Notes: generated from the letters alone by a model not told the origin. Counted from the first letter of the stretch, positions 31,452 to 42,851 are shown. The stretch is 64,000 nucleotides of DNA from Pantoea sp. Ap-967 (GCF_011752565.1 NZ_VWXK01000005.1:186001-250000); one strand, 5' to 3'. Translations and numbers: made by a program.

Positions 31452-33293
31452 ATGCAAAGCGCACCGTCCCCCCTCAACGAAGCTGCCCGGCTGTGTTTCC
31501 TCGAGAGCCTGAACATTCTCGACACCCCAGCCGAGGAAACCTTCGACCGCCTTACCCGGTTGGCCTGCGTGCTGCTCGATGTGCCCATGGCGCTGGTGTC
31601 GCTGGTCGACATGAACCGCCAGTGGTTCAAGTCGCGCCAAGGCCTGGATGCGACCGAAACGCCGCGGGACCTGGCGTTCTGCGCCCACGCCCTGCACGCC
31701 GAGGACATCCTGGTGATCCCCGATGCCACCGCCGACCCGCGCTTCAAGGACAACCCGCTGGTTACCGGCGGGCCGGGCATCCGCTTCTATGCCGGGGTGC
31801 CGCTGCGCTTTGCCGGCGAACTGACGGTGGGCACCTTGTGCGTGCTCGATAGCAAACCCCGCCAGGTCAGCGAAACCCACCTGGCGCACTTGCGCGACCT
31901 GGCGCGCATCGTCGAGCGCGAGATGCTGCACCGCAGCCTGGCGATCGATTCGGGCAGTGCGGTGCAGGACGCCGGGCACAGTGCGCTGCTGTCTTCCGAG
32001 GCGCGTTTTCAGCGGGTGTTCGACAACAGCCCCACCAGCAAGGCGCTGCTCGGGCTGGACGGGCGCATCCAGGAGCCGAACCGCGAGTTCTGCCAGCTGG
32101 TGGGCAAAACCCGGGAATGGCTGGTGCTGATGCCGCTGGGCGAACTGATCGATGCCCAGGACCTGGGTAACGTCAGCGTGCCCTGGCAGGCGGTGGTCAG
32201 CGGCGCCCAGGAGTCGCTGGTCACCGAAGTGCGCCTGGTTACCCCGGGCAACCCGGCGCTATGGACCGAGCTCAGCCTGTCGGCCCTGCGCAACGAGCGC
32301 GGGCATGCCGAGCAGTTGGTGGTATTCGTGCGCGACATCAGCGAACGCAAGCGCCGCCAGCAGCAGTTGCAGCGCTACCAGGCCACCTTGGAGCAGCAAG
32401 TGGCGCAGCGCACCGAGGAGCTGGCGCGCAGCCAGGAAACCCTGCAGGCCATCGCCGACAACATCCCGGTATTGATCGCCCATATCGGCACCGAACTGGA
32501 GTACCGCTTCAACAACGCCGTGTACCGGCAGATTTTCGGCATGGAGCCTACCCAGCTCAAGGGCCGCAAGGTGCAGGACGTACTGCCGGCGGACGTCTAT
32601 CGGCAACTGCTGCCGTGTTTTCGCCGGGCGCTGGCCGGCGAGCGGGTGGAGGCCGACAACGTGCGCTACAGCCCGGACGATACGCGGATCTGGCATGCCT
32701 CCTACGTGCCGGACATCCGTAACGGCAAGGTCGAGGGCTTTTTCGTCATGTCGCTGGATGTGACCGAGCGCAAGCGCAAGGAAAAGAACCTGCTCGACCA
32801 GGCCACCCTGGATGCCCTGACCGGCTTGCCCAACCGCGTGGCGTTGCACCAGGAACTGGGTTACTCGCTGCAGCAGCGGGCGGCCTTCGCGCTGTTCTTC
32901 ATCGACCTGGATGGCTTCAAGCAGGTCAACGACCAGTACGGCCATGAAACCGGCGACCAGGTGCTGCAGACCGCGGCAGGGCGCATGCTGGCGATCATGC
33001 GCGCCGACGATATCGTTGCGCGCCTTGCCGGTGACGAGTTCGTGGTGGTGGCCCAGGCCGTGGCCAACCAGGCTTCGGCCCAGGACATCGCGCGCAAGCT
33101 GTGCGACGTGTTGTCAGCGCCCTTGGAGGTGGAGGGCGTGCAGGTGGCGGTGGGCGCCAGCATCGGGGTTTACCTCAACCTCGGCGGGCACGACCCGCAG
33201 ACCGCCGACGATGCCTTGGCCCTGGCCGACAAGGCCATGTACGAGGCCAAGCGCAGCGGCCGCAACCAGTTCTGCATGGTGCCCGAGCACTAG
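31452..33293 (+). CDS. GAF-PAS-PAS-GGDEF diguanylate cyclase
   Basis: This predicted soluble sensor makes cyclic di-GMP. The 613-residue product has a GAF domain (about 20-165), a PAS domain (about 180-300), a short coiled coil (RYQATLEQQVAQRTEELARSQ), a second PAS (about 330-445) and a GGDEF domain (about 450-610). The active-site motif is AGDEF instead of GGDEF, a variant usually still active. An RxxD inhibitory site (RADD) lies five residues before it. No membrane helix is seen. The gene is alone, divergent from the nuclease gene. Confidence 0.9.
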   Translation: MQSAPSPLNEAARLCFLESLNILDTPAEETFDRLTRLACVLLDVPMALVSLVDMNRQWFKSRQGLDATETPRDLAFCAHALHAEDILVIPDATADPRFKDNPLVTGGPGIRFYAGVPLRFAGELTVGTLCVLDSKPRQVSETHLAHLRDLARIVEREMLHRSLAIDSGSAVQDAGHSALLSSEARFQRVFDNSPTSKALLGLDGRIQEPNREFCQLVGKTREWLVLMPLGELIDAQDLGNVSVPWQAVVSGAQESLVTEVRLVTPGNPALWTELSLSALRNERGHAEQLVVFVRDISERKRRQQQLQRYQATLEQQVAQRTEELARSQETLQAIADNIPVLIAHIGTELEYRFNNAVYRQIFGMEPTQLKGRKVQDVLPADVYRQLLPCFRRALAGERVEADNVRYSPDDTRIWHASYVPDIRNGKVEGFFVMSLDVTERKRKEKNLLDQATLDALTGLPNRVALHQELGYSLQQRAAFALFFIDLDGFKQVNDQYGHETGDQVLQTAAGRMLAIMRADDIVARLAGDEFVVVAQAVANQASAQDIARKLCDVLSAPLEVEGVQVAVGASIGVYLNLGGHDPQTADDALALADKAMYEAKRSGRNQFCMVPEH

Positions 33294-33616
33294 AAGCCCC
33301 AGTGCCGCAGCCCCCACAACACGCCCATGCCCACCGCCAGGGTCAGCAGGGTGCTACGGGTACGCCAGGCAACCAGGCCTGCCACTACGGCTGCCGGGAT
33401 CTGTGGGTTGCTCCAGTCGATGGCCGCCTGGCCGCTCTGGAACATCACCGCGGGCAATACCAGGGCAGCCAGCACGCTGGCCGGCACGTACACCAGCGCA
33501 CGGCGCAGCAACGGTGGAATGCGCAAGGCGCCGTAGAACTCGATGAACGACAGGCGGATGGCGAAGGTGCCCAGCCCGACCAGGACGAAGGTGATCCATT
33601 GGCTCATGTCGGTCAT
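33290..33616 (-). CDS. azlD: Branched-chain amino acid exporter small subunit AzlD
   Basis: This is the small membrane partner of AzlC. The 108-residue product has about four hydrophobic helices. Its start ATG overlaps the azlC stop in an ATGA, so it is translated by coupling. AzlCD (BrnFE-type) proteins export branched-chain amino acids and analogues; the exact substrate here is not shown. Confidence 0.88.
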   Translation of the reverse strand: MTDMSQWITFVLVGLGTFAIRLSFIEFYGALRIPPLLRRALVYVPASVLAALVLPAVMFQSGQAAIDWSNPQIPAAVVAGLVAWRTRSTLLTLAVGMGVLWGLRHWGF

Positions 33617-34332
33617 GGGGCCTCCGCTGCCAGGTTCGCGCCTTTGCGCAGTTGCTCGATGGCAAGGCCGGCGCTCACGCCGCCCACGGACGCGACCAAC
33701 AGCCCCAGGTTATACGGCAAACCATGGGCCAGCACGGCCAGGGTGCCGCCGGCGATGGCCGCACCGAGGGTCGCCGGGTTGCGGATGCCTGGCACCAGCA
33801 AGGCAAGGAACGACAAGGGAATGGCGAAGCCCAGCGACCAGGACTCCGGAATGCCAGTGCCCAGGTACACGCCGGCCATCACGGCCAGGTTCCAGCCCAG
33901 CCACATCGGCACGGCCGTGCCGATGTAGTAGGGAAAGGCAAAGCGCCCCAGCCCACCTGCGCCGAATTTCAGGCTGCAAAGGGCGAATGACTGGTCCGAC
34001 AGCAGGTACGCCAGCGGCCAACTGCCACGCCGGGGCAGGCCGTGCAGGTGCGGCGCCAGGGCGGCGCTGTACATCAGAAAGCGCAGGTTGATGACCAGCG
34101 CGGTGGCGACCATGGTCAGTGGCAGTGCGCCGTTTTGCAGCAACTGCAGCACCACCATCTGCGCTGAACCCGAGTAGAACAACAGGGTCATGCCCAGGGT
34201 GTCGAGCGGCGACATGCCCATGCTGACCGCGGTGACGCCGGTAATCAGGCCGAATGGCACCACCCCGGTGGTCAGCGGCAGAACGGCGCGGGCACCGTCG
34301 CTGAAGGCGTGCTTCGCGCTGGTGTAATGCAT
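33613..34332 (-). CDS. azlC: Branched-chain amino acid exporter large subunit AzlC
   Basis: The 239-residue inner-membrane protein has the AzlC family N-terminal motif (FSDGARAVLPLTTGVVPFGLITGV) and several hydrophobic helices. I chose the ATG at 34332 because AAGGAATTCAC precedes it; an ATG at 34347 is possible. It is divergent from a LysR-type regulator gene, which probably controls it. Confidence 0.88.
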   Translation of the reverse strand: MHYTSAKHAFSDGARAVLPLTTGVVPFGLITGVTAVSMGMSPLDTLGMTLLFYSGSAQMVVLQLLQNGALPLTMVATALVINLRFLMYSAALAPHLHGLPRRGSWPLAYLLSDQSFALCSLKFGAGGLGRFAFPYYIGTAVPMWLGWNLAVMAGVYLGTGIPESWSLGFAIPLSFLALLVPGIRNPATLGAAIAGGTLAVLAHGLPYNLGLLVASVGGVSAGLAIEQLRKGANLAAEAP

Positions 34333-34412
34333 GTGAATTCCTTGCAATGGTTGACTGGCCAGCTCACGTTAAAACCGCCAAGGCTTGGTCACAACGCAGA
34401 TTTCTGAAATAG

Positions 34413-34434
34413 TAGGCCTAAAAAAAATAGGCCT
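34413..34434. promoter_or_regulatory. Repeated TAGGCCT sites before the LysR gene
   Basis: TAGGCCT occurs at 34413-34419 and again at 34428-34434, 15 bases apart, with an all-A spacer, just upstream of the regulator start. It is a possible operator of the LysR-type protein for itself and azlCD. Confidence 0.4.
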
Positions 34435-34440
34435 GAAACC

Positions 34441-35319
34441 ATGCCAATCGATACGCCCACTCGCCACACCCTGCAGCTCAATGCCCTGCGCGCCTTCGAG
34501 GCCTCGGCGCGGCTAGGCGGTTTCGCCCGCGCCGCCCATGAGCTGAAGGTCACCCCTGGGGCCATCGCCGCACTGATCAAGACCCTGGAAACCCAGTGCG
34601 GCGCCGCGTTGTTCGAACGCCACGCCAAGGGTGTGCGCCTTACCCCGCTTGGCGACAGTGTGAAGGCGCAGTTCACCGAAGCCTTCGATGCGGTCGAGGA
34701 AGCCGCGCGCACCCTGCGCCGGCTGGCTGCGCCGCAGCGGGTGCATGTCGTCACTTCGCCGGCACTGGCGCAACTGTGGCTGGGCCCGCGCCTGCCACGC
34801 CTGACCCAGCTGCTGGCGCCCATCGAAATTTCCGTGACGGCCATGGACGAGCCGCCCAACCTCAAGCGCAGCCCCTTCGACCTGTGCCTGTTCTATGTCG
34901 ACAGGCTTGAACGCGGCCAGCGCAAGCTGGCCGATGAGGACATATTGCCGGTGTGCAGCCCGGCCCTGGCGGCGCAGGTCAGCAGCCCGCAGGACCTGGC
35001 CGGCGCGTGCTGCATCCAGGATGTGGGGTGGCAGGACTGGGACGTCTGGTCGGCGGCGGCCATGCCCGACGCGCCTTTCGCCGCCCGGGGGCCAGGGTTT
35101 TCGCTGTATTCGATTGCCGTGCAGCAGGCCTTGCTCGGCGCCGGGGTGCTGATCGGGCGCCGAACCCTGGTACGGCCCTTCCTGGACAGCGGCGAACTGG
35201 TCGCCCCCATGGGCCGCTCGGTGCCCCTGGGGCTGACCATTGCCGCCTGGCGGCTGCCCAGCGCAGGCAGCAACCCGCGGGTGGTGGCGGTGGAAGAGGC
35301 GCTCAGCCAGCTGGCGTAA
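34441..35319 (+). CDS. LysR family transcriptional regulator (GcvA-like)
   Basis: The 292-residue product has an N-terminal winged helix-turn-helix of the LysR family (LNALRAFEASARLGGFARAAHELKV is the recognisable region, residues 13-37) and a C-terminal periplasmic-binding-like effector domain. It is divergent from azlCD, with 108 bases between the start codons, so it is likely the regulator of that exporter. The inducer is unknown; amino acids are a guess from context. Confidence 0.87.
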   Translation: MPIDTPTRHTLQLNALRAFEASARLGGFARAAHELKVTPGAIAALIKTLETQCGAALFERHAKGVRLTPLGDSVKAQFTEAFDAVEEAARTLRRLAAPQRVHVVTSPALAQLWLGPRLPRLTQLLAPIEISVTAMDEPPNLKRSPFDLCLFYVDRLERGQRKLADEDILPVCSPALAAQVSSPQDLAGACCIQDVGWQDWDVWSAAAMPDAPFAARGPGFSLYSIAVQQALLGAGVLIGRRTLVRPFLDSGELVAPMGRSVPLGLTIAAWRLPSAGSNPRVVAVEEALSQLA

Positions 35320-35353
35320 GGGAAGCCGGCATTGCACCGGCCACCCCCTGGGC

Positions 35354-35926
35354 TCAGACCTGGCCGGCTTGCAGCGCTTTCTCGCGCTCGTCCGTGCCTT
35401 GCGAAGCGGCGATGTCGGTGCCATTGCGGGCCTGTTCGGCGCGCAATTGCTGCTCGGCGACCTTCGCCTGGGTTTTCATCTGGACGTCTTCCTGCATGCG
35501 CTTGGCAATCTGTTCATCGACCTTGGCCTGCTGCTCAGGCGGCAGGGCGTTGTACTCGTCCTCGGTCATGCCCAGTTCCTGCAGGAACTTCTCCTTGATC
35601 TTCTCCTCGGGCGACTTGGCCATGTAGTCCTTGAATTGCTGGGTCGCATTGCCGCTTTCCGCGGTGCTGTCGCTGGCGCTGGCCTGCAGGCGAGCCGCGG
35701 CATCCGGGTTTTGCAGCAGCACCTTGAGTTTGGCGAAGGCCTCCTCGCGGGCGTCGTCGGCCTTCTGCTGGGATGTGCTGCCCTGGCTGTTCTGCTGGCT
35801 GGCGGTGTTGCTGGTGGCCAGGGGCGCGCGCACCGGCACCAGCGCGGCCTGGGCCTGTTCGTGGTTGATGCGTTGCTGTTGTTGCACGGAGGCCTGCCAA
35901 CCGAGGCCGTTGAGGGTAATTGCCAT
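35354..35926 (-). CDS. Uncharacterised charged protein (190 aa)
   Basis: It starts MAITLNGLGWQASVQQQQR after GGAGGAGCAT. The body is hydrophilic, Gln/Ala/Glu/Lys-rich and largely helical, with a conserved-looking core KSPEEKIKEKFLQELGMTED, then EYNALPPEQQAKVDEQIAKRMQ. There is no signal peptide, cysteine or membrane helix. The short core resembles segments seen at the ends of other Pseudomonas proteins of unknown role. It is convergent with the LysR gene and divergent from the GGDEF gene. No function is assigned. Confidence 0.75.
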   Translation of the reverse strand: MAITLNGLGWQASVQQQQRINHEQAQAALVPVRAPLATSNTASQQNSQGSTSQQKADDAREEAFAKLKVLLQNPDAAARLQASASDSTAESGNATQQFKDYMAKSPEEKIKEKFLQELGMTEDEYNALPPEQQAKVDEQIAKRMQEDVQMKTQAKVAEQQLRAEQARNGTDIAASQGTDEREKALQAGQV

Positions 35927-36140
35927 ATGCTCCTCCATGGGCGTTGCAAAGCCTGGGTAGAAGGGCAAAACCCATGCCAGCGGTGCGGGCCGCGAAAATA
36001 GGGCATGGCGACTATTCCGGTGGCCGTTGTGCAGGCATATGCTTGCCCGCTGGAGGCAGCATGTTGCCGCCTTCGGCAAAACGACCGTTGTCGGCAGCCC
36101 TGAACCCGGGCGCAGTTGCTGGCCAGCAGAGGGAGCGTCA

Positions 36141-37139
36141 ATGAGTCATGAACCACGGCCAGTCCCCGCCGGCTTCAGCGAGCAGCAGTTGCAGCTGTTG
36201 TTCGAGCTGATCAGTGATGGCATCTGGGACTGGAACGCCAATAGCGGCTACGTCTATCGCAACCCCGGCTGGTACGCCATGCTCGGCTATGCCAGCCATT
36301 CCCTGGCCAACAGCGTGCTCACCTGGGAGAGCGTGATTCACCCGGAGGACTACCCGCGGGTGATGGCGCACTTCGAGGCCTATATCAACCAGCGCAATGA
36401 GCGCTACCGTGTCGAATACCGCTGCCGCTGCGCCGATGGCAGCTACCTGTGGGTCGAGGACAGCGGCCATGTCATCGCCCGCAACGAAGACGGCTCGGTG
36501 GCACGGATGCTTGGTGCCCACCGCAACATCGATGCCGGCAAGCGCCTGGTGGCACAGCTGGAGCAGAAAACCCAGTCGCTGGAAACCCAGGTTGCCGAGC
36601 GTACCCGCGAGCTGTCGTGGGTCAACCAGCAGTTGCAGCGCCAGCTGGACGAGAACCGCGAACTGGCCGAGCGTGATACGTTGACGCGCATCGCCAACCG
36701 CTACCGGCTGGAGAAAACCTTGCGCGAGGAGTGCGAGCGCGCCCAGCGCTTCCGCCAGCCGCTGGCGGTAATCGCCATGGACCTGGACGACTTCAAGCCG
36801 ATCAACGACCGCTATGGCCATGCCCGTGGCGATGCGGCGCTGCTGCGGGTGGTGGACACCCTGCGCGCCAGCCTGCGCGAGCAGGACCTGCTGGCGCGCT
36901 GGGGCGGCGATGAGTTCGTGATGGTGCTGCCGCACACGGCCCTGGGCGAGGCGCTGGAGGTGGCGGGGCGGTTGCGTCACTTGATGGCGCAGGTCGCGCC
37001 GGAGGGGGATTGCCGGTTGACCATGAGCTATGGCGTGGTCCAGCGCCAGGACGCAGAGGATGCCCAGGCGCTGTTGGCCCGGGCCGACAAGGCCCTGTAC
37101 CGGGCCAAGGATTGCGGCAAGAACGCCATTTCCGAGTAG
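36141..37139 (+). CDS. PAS-GGDEF diguanylate cyclase
   Basis: The 332-residue soluble sensor has one PAS/PAC domain (about 15-135; WDWNANSGYVYRNPGWYAMLGY is the heme/flavin-PAS type 3 region), a coiled coil (about 140-175) and a GGDEF domain (about 180-332). The active site RWGGDEF is intact and RxxD (REQD) sits five residues before it, so the enzyme is probably active and product-inhibited. The start at 36141 follows GGGAG. It is monocistronic with a REP pair after it. Confidence 0.9.
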   Translation: MSHEPRPVPAGFSEQQLQLLFELISDGIWDWNANSGYVYRNPGWYAMLGYASHSLANSVLTWESVIHPEDYPRVMAHFEAYINQRNERYRVEYRCRCADGSYLWVEDSGHVIARNEDGSVARMLGAHRNIDAGKRLVAQLEQKTQSLETQVAERTRELSWVNQQLQRQLDENRELAERDTLTRIANRYRLEKTLREECERAQRFRQPLAVIAMDLDDFKPINDRYGHARGDAALLRVVDTLRASLREQDLLARWGGDEFVMVLPHTALGEALEVAGRLRHLMAQVAPEGDCRLTMSYGVVQRQDAEDAQALLARADKALYRAKDCGKNAISE

Positions 37140-37150
37140 GCCCGCAGGGC

Positions 37151-37221
37151 CCATCGCGAGCTACGCTCGCTCCTACCAGGCCGGTGACGGTCCCGTAGGA
37201 GCGAGCGCAGCTCGCGATACG
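37151..37221. repeat. REP pair between the GGDEF gene and lpdV
   Basis: CATCGCGAGCTACGCTCGCTCCTAC faces GTAGGAGCGAGCGCAGCTCG in a compact inverted pair between convergent genes. Confidence 0.85.
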
Positions 37222-37233
37222 CCGCAGGCCTTA

Positions 37234-38613
37234 TCAGATATGCAGCGCATGCCCCAGCGCCCGCAGTGCCGCTTCCTGCACTGCCTCGCCCAAGGTCGGG
37301 TGGGCATGAATGGTGCCCGCCACATCCTCCAGCCGTGCGCCCATCTCCAGCGACTGGGCAAACGCCGTGGACAGCTCGGAAACCGCCACCCCCACCGCCT
37401 GCCAGCCGACGATCAGGTGGTTGTCACGCCTTGCCACCACGCGCACGAAACCGCTCTTGGACTCCAGGCTCATGGCCCGGCCGTTGGCCGCAAAGGGGAA
37501 CTGCGCGACGATGCAGTCCAGCCCTTGCTGGCTGGCTTGCTCCGGCGTTTTGCCGGCCACCACCACTTCCGGGTCGGTAAAGCACACCGCGGCAATCGCC
37601 GCAGGCTCGAAGCGCCGAGCCTTGCCCGCGATGATTTCAGCCACCATCTCGCCCTGCGCCATGGCCCGGTGGGCGAGCATCGGTTCGCCCGCCACGTCGC
37701 CGATGGCCCAGACGTTGCGCATGCTGGTCTGGCAGCGCTCGTCGATGGCGATGGCCGCGCCGTTCATCTTCAAGTCCAGGCATTGCAGGTTGAAGCCCTG
37801 GCTGCGCGGGCGCCGGCCCACGGCCACCAGCACTCGGTCGGCCTCAAGGCGCAGTTGCCCGCCCTTGCCGTCGCCGGCCAGCAGGCAGCCATGCTCAAAG
37901 CCTTCCACGCTGTGGCCCAGGTGCAGGGCGATGCCCAGCTTCCTCAGCGCCTCGGCCACTGGCGCGGTCAGTTCGCTGTCGTAGGTCGGCAGGATGCGCT
38001 CGCGCGCTTCCACCACGCTGACCTGCGCGCCCAGCTTGCGGTAGGCGATGCCCAGCTCCAGGCCGATATAGCCGCCGCCGACCACCACCAGGTGCTTGGG
38101 CAGGGTGCTTGGCGCCAGCGCTTCGGTGGAGGAAATGATCGGCCCGCCGAATGGCAGCATTGGCAGCTCCACGCTGCTTGAGCCGGTGGCCAGCAGCAGG
38201 TGCTCGCAGCGGATGCGCTGGCCGTCGACATCCACATGCTTGCCGTCGACGATCTGCGCCCAGCCGTGGATCACCTTGACCCCATGTTTCTTCAACAGGG
38301 CGGCAACCCCGGTGGTCAGCCGGTCGACGATGCCGTCCTTCCAGGCCACGCTCTGGCCAATCTCCAGGCGCGGGGCGTCGACCTTGATGCCCAGCGCCGA
38401 CTGGCCCGCAAAGCCCGAGGCCTGGTGGAACTGCTCGGCCACGTGGATCAGTGCCTTGGACGGGATGCAACCGATGTTCAGGCAGGTGCCGCCCAGGGCC
38501 TGGCCCTCGACCAGCACGGTGGGAATGCCCAGTTGCCCGGCGCGGATGGCGGCCACGTAGCCGCCGGGGCCGCCGCCGATGATCAGCAGGGTTGTATCGA
38601 TGATCTGGGCCAT
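37234..38613 (-). CDS. lpdV: Dihydrolipoamide dehydrogenase LpdV (E3 of the branched-chain complex)
   Basis: LpdV reoxidises the lipoyl groups of BkdB and is the E3-Val of P. putida, specific to this complex. The 459-residue product, equal in length to the known protein, has the FAD motif [11 protein letters not shown], the redox disulfide [13 protein letters not shown] and the active-site base in HAHPTLGEA. The ATG at 38613 has GGAG upstream; a GTG at 38619 overlapping the bkdB stop is the alternative. It is the last gene of the bkd operon. Confidence 0.96.
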   Translation of the reverse strand: MAQIIDTTLLIIGGGPGGYVAAIRAGQLGIPTVLVEGQALGGTCLNIGCIPSKALIHVAEQFHQASGFAGQSALGIKVDAPRLEIGQSVAWKDGIVDRLTTGVAALLKKHGVKVIHGWAQIVDGKHVDVDGQRIRCEHLLLATGSSSVELPMLPFGGPIISSTEALAPSTLPKHLVVVGGGYIGLELGIAYRKLGAQVSVVEARERILPTYDSELTAPVAEALRKLGIALHLGHSVEGFEHGCLLAGDGKGGQLRLEADRVLVAVGRRPRSQGFNLQCLDLKMNGAAIAIDERCQTSMRNVWAIGDVAGEPMLAHRAMAQGEMVAEIIAGKARRFEPAAIAAVCFTDPEVVVAGKTPEQASQQGLDCIVAQFPFAANGRAMSLESKSGFVRVVARRDNHLIVGWQAVGVAVSELSTAFAQSLEMGARLEDVAGTIHAHPTLGEAVQEAALRALGHALHI

Positions 38614-38615
38614 GC

Positions 38616-39878
38616 TCACTCCACGAACAGACAGGCAGGTTGTTCAAGCAGGCCGCGCACGGCCTGAATGAACAGTGCGGCATCCATGCCATCGACCACC
38701 CGGTGGTCGAACGAGCTGGACAGGTTCATCATCTTGCGCACGACGATCTGGCCGTCGATCACCACCGGCCGCTCGACCATGCGGTTCACCCCCACGATCG
38801 CCACTTCCGGGGTATTGACCACCGGGGTGCTGACGATGCCGCCCAGGGCGCCGAGGCTGGTCAGGGTGATGGTCGAGCCGCTCAGTTCCTCGCGGCTGGC
38901 TTTGTTGCTGCGCGCGGCGTTGGCCAGGCGCGAGATCTCGCCGGCGTTGGCCCACAGGCTGCCGGCCTCGGCGTGGCGCAGCACCGGCACCATCAGGCCA
39001 TTGTCACCCTGGGTGGCGATGCCCAGGTGCACCGCGCCATGACGGGTAATGACCTGGGCCTCGTCATCGTAGGTGGCGTTGATCTGCGGGAAGTCGCGCA
39101 GGGCCACGACCAGGGCGCGTACCAGGAACGGCAGCAGGGTCAGCTTGCCGCGGCTGTCGCCATGCTTGGCGTTCAGCTGCTGGCGCAGGGCCTCCAGGGC
39201 AGTGACGTCGATTTCTTCCACGTAACTGAAGTGGGCGACGCGGCGCTTGGCGTCCTGCATGCGCTGGGCGATCTTGCGGCGCAGGCCGATCACCGGCACC
39301 TGCTCGCTGTCGGTGCGCTTGCCGTAGCCGCCTGGGGCCTGGCCGGCCGCGCTGTGGGGCTTGCTGATGAAGGCGTCGAGGTCTTCGTGCAGGATGCGCC
39401 CGGCCGGGCCGCTGCCGTGCACGTAGCGCAGCTCGATGCCGGCATCCAGGGCGCGTTTGCGCACGGCCGGCGAGGCCAGCGGCTTGTCGCCCGGCTGGCG
39501 CGGCACGATTGGCGCGGCCTCATGCACCACCGGCGCCGTGTAGGCCGTGGGCTGCGGTTCGGCTGGCGGCACTGGCTTGGCTGCCACGGGGGCTTCAATG
39601 GCCTTTGGCTGCGGCACGTCCACATGGTTGCCGCCGCCTTCCACCTCGATGCGGATCAGCTCGCTGCCCACCGCCATCACTTCACCTGGCTGGCCGCCCA
39701 GGGCCAACACCTTGCCGCTGACCGGCGAGGGGATTTCCACGGTGGCCTTGTCGGTCATGACATCGGCCACTACCTGGTCCTCGGCAATCACATCGCCGAC
39801 CTTGACGAACCATTCCACCAACTCGACCTGCGCGATGCCTTCGCCAATGTCCGGCATCTTGATGACGTGCGTGCCCAT
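38616..39878 (-). CDS. bkdB: Branched-chain keto acid dehydrogenase E2 (dihydrolipoyl transacylase) BkdB
   Basis: BkdB forms the core of the complex and carries acyl groups on lipoate. The 420-residue product has an N-terminal lipoyl domain with Lys44 in MTDKATVE, a proline/alanine-rich linker, a peripheral subunit-binding domain (about 138-172; [15 protein letters not shown]) and a catalytic domain ending with the SFDHRVVDG motif. It starts one base before the end of bkdA2, so translation is closely coupled. Confidence 0.96.
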   Translation of the reverse strand: MGTHVIKMPDIGEGIAQVELVEWFVKVGDVIAEDQVVADVMTDKATVEIPSPVSGKVLALGGQPGEVMAVGSELIRIEVEGGGNHVDVPQPKAIEAPVAAKPVPPAEPQPTAYTAPVVHEAAPIVPRQPGDKPLASPAVRKRALDAGIELRYVHGSGPAGRILHEDLDAFISKPHSAAGQAPGGYGKRTDSEQVPVIGLRRKIAQRMQDAKRRVAHFSYVEEIDVTALEALRQQLNAKHGDSRGKLTLLPFLVRALVVALRDFPQINATYDDEAQVITRHGAVHLGIATQGDNGLMVPVLRHAEAGSLWANAGEISRLANAARSNKASREELSGSTITLTSLGALGGIVSTPVVNTPEVAIVGVNRMVERPVVIDGQIVVRKMMNLSSSFDHRVVDGMDAALFIQAVRGLLEQPACLFVE

Positions 39879-40937
39879 TCAGACCTCCATGACCCGTTTC
39901 AATGCCGCGCCTACCCGCGAAGGGCCGGGGAAATAGGCCCATTCCTGTGCGTGGGGGTAGGGGGTGTCCCAGCCGGTGACGCGCTCGATCGGCGCTTCGA
40001 GGTGATGGAAGCAATGCTCCTGCACCAGTGCCACCAGTTCGGCACCGAAGCCGCAGGTGCGGGTGGCTTCATGCACCACCACGCAGCGGCCGGTCTTCTT
40101 CACCGACTCGACGATGGTGTCCAGGTCCAGCGGCCAGAGGCTGCGCAGGTCGATCACCTCGGCGTCCACGCCGGTTTCCTCGGCGGCCACCTGGGCCACG
40201 TACACCGTGGTGCCGTAGGTCAGCACGGTGACATCGTTGCCGGGGCGGGTGATGGCGGCCTTGTCCAGCGGCACCGTGTAGTAGCCATCCGGCACGGCGC
40301 TTTGCGGGTGTTTTGACCAGGGCGTTACCGGGCGGTCGTGGTGGCCGTCGAACGGGCCGTTGTACAGGCGCTTGGGCTCCAGGAAGATCACCGGGTCGTC
40401 GCACTCGATCGAGGCAATCAGCAAGCCCTTGGCGTCATAGGGGTTGGAAGGCATCACCGTGCGCAGGCCACAAACCTGGGTGAACATCGCCTCCGGGCTC
40501 TGGCTGTGGGTTTGGCCGCCGTAGATGCCGCCGCCGCAGGGCATGCGCAGGGTCAGCGGGGAAATGAACTCGCCGGCAGAGCGGTAGCGCAGGCGTGCCA
40601 TCTCCGAGACGATCTGGTCGGAGGCCGGGTAGAAGTAGTCGGCGAACTGAATTTCCACCACCGGGCGCAAGCCGTAGGCGCCCATGCCCACGGCGGTGCC
40701 GACGATGCCGCTTTCCGAGATGGGCGCATCGAACACGCGCGACTTGCCGTACTTGGCCTGCAGGCCCTCGGTGCAACGGAACACGCCGCCGAAGTAGCCG
40801 ACGTCCTGGCCGTAGATCACCACATTGTCATCGCGCTCTAGCATGACATCCATGGCCGAGCGCAGGGCCTGGATCATGGTCAGGGTGCTGGTGGCCATGG
40901 CGGTTTCCGGGTTGATGCTGCTGTTGTGGTCGTTCAT
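39879..40937 (-). CDS. bkdA2: Branched-chain keto acid dehydrogenase E1 beta subunit
   Basis: BkdA2 is the beta subunit of E1, which decarboxylates 2-keto acids of Val, Leu and Ile. The 352-residue product contains DVMLERDDNVVIYGQDVG and RYRSAGEF, typical of the family. The start used lies just after the bkdA1 stop (TGAAATG); an internal ATG at 40898 (MATSTLTMIQ) would give 339 residues, the length I recall for the P. putida protein, so the true start is uncertain. Confidence 0.95.
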   Translation of the reverse strand: MNDHNSSINPETAMATSTLTMIQALRSAMDVMLERDDNVVIYGQDVGYFGGVFRCTEGLQAKYGKSRVFDAPISESGIVGTAVGMGAYGLRPVVEIQFADYFYPASDQIVSEMARLRYRSAGEFISPLTLRMPCGGGIYGGQTHSQSPEAMFTQVCGLRTVMPSNPYDAKGLLIASIECDDPVIFLEPKRLYNGPFDGHHDRPVTPWSKHPQSAVPDGYYTVPLDKAAITRPGNDVTVLTYGTTVYVAQVAAEETGVDAEVIDLRSLWPLDLDTIVESVKKTGRCVVVHEATRTCGFGAELVALVQEHCFHHLEAPIERVTGWDTPYPHAQEWAYFPGPSRVGAALKRVMEV

Positions 40938-40938
40938 T

Positions 40939-42249
<1,311 letters not shown>

Positions 42250-42368
42250 TCAGCGTCACCTACATCTTAGTGGCAGGGCGGGAGAATTTTTCTCTCTAGT
42301 TGATTGCCTTTGCCGGGCTGGGAAGATAAACATTCCGTATAAACACAAGAAACCGGTGAATTTGTCTC

Positions 42369-42851
42369 ATGCGCAAGCTCGATCGTACCGATATCGGCAT
42401 TCTCAACAGCCTTCAGGACAACGCCCGCATCACCAACGCCGAGCTTGCGCGTTCGGTGAACCTGTCGCCGACGCCCTGCTTCAACCGGGTCAAGGCCATG
42501 GAAGAATTGGGCGTCATCCGCCAGCAGGTGACCTTGCTCTCGCCCGAGGTGCTGGGGCTGGATGTCAACGTGTTCATCCATGTCAGCCTGGAGAAACAGG
42601 TGGAGCAGGCCTTGCACCGCTTCGAGGAAGAGATTGCCGAGCGGCCCGAGGTGATGGAGTGCTACCTGATGACCGGGGACCCGGACTACCTGTTGCGGGT
42701 ATTGCTGCCGAGCATCCAGGCGCTGGAGCGGTTTCTGGATTACCTGACGCGGCTGCCCGGGGTGGCCAATATCCGCTCCAGCTTTGCCTTGAAGCAGGTG
42801 CGCTACAAGACGGCCTTGCCGTTGCCCGCCAATGGCATGACCTTGCCGTAG
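42369..42851 (+). CDS. bkdR: Lrp-family activator BkdR
   Basis: BkdR activates the bkd operon with branched-chain amino acids as effectors. The 160-residue product has the Lrp/AsnC helix-turn-helix at the N-terminus ([21 protein letters not shown]) and the RAM effector domain behind it. The leader contains AAACACAAGAAACC just upstream of the start, which resembles a Crc/Hfq target; bkdR is a known Crc target in P. putida. It is divergent from bkdA1. Confidence 0.96.
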   Translation: MRKLDRTDIGILNSLQDNARITNAELARSVNLSPTPCFNRVKAMEELGVIRQQVTLLSPEVLGLDVNVFIHVSLEKQVEQALHRFEEEIAERPEVMECYLMTGDPDYLLRVLLPSIQALERFLDYLTRLPGVANIRSSFALKQVRYKTALPLPANGMTLP

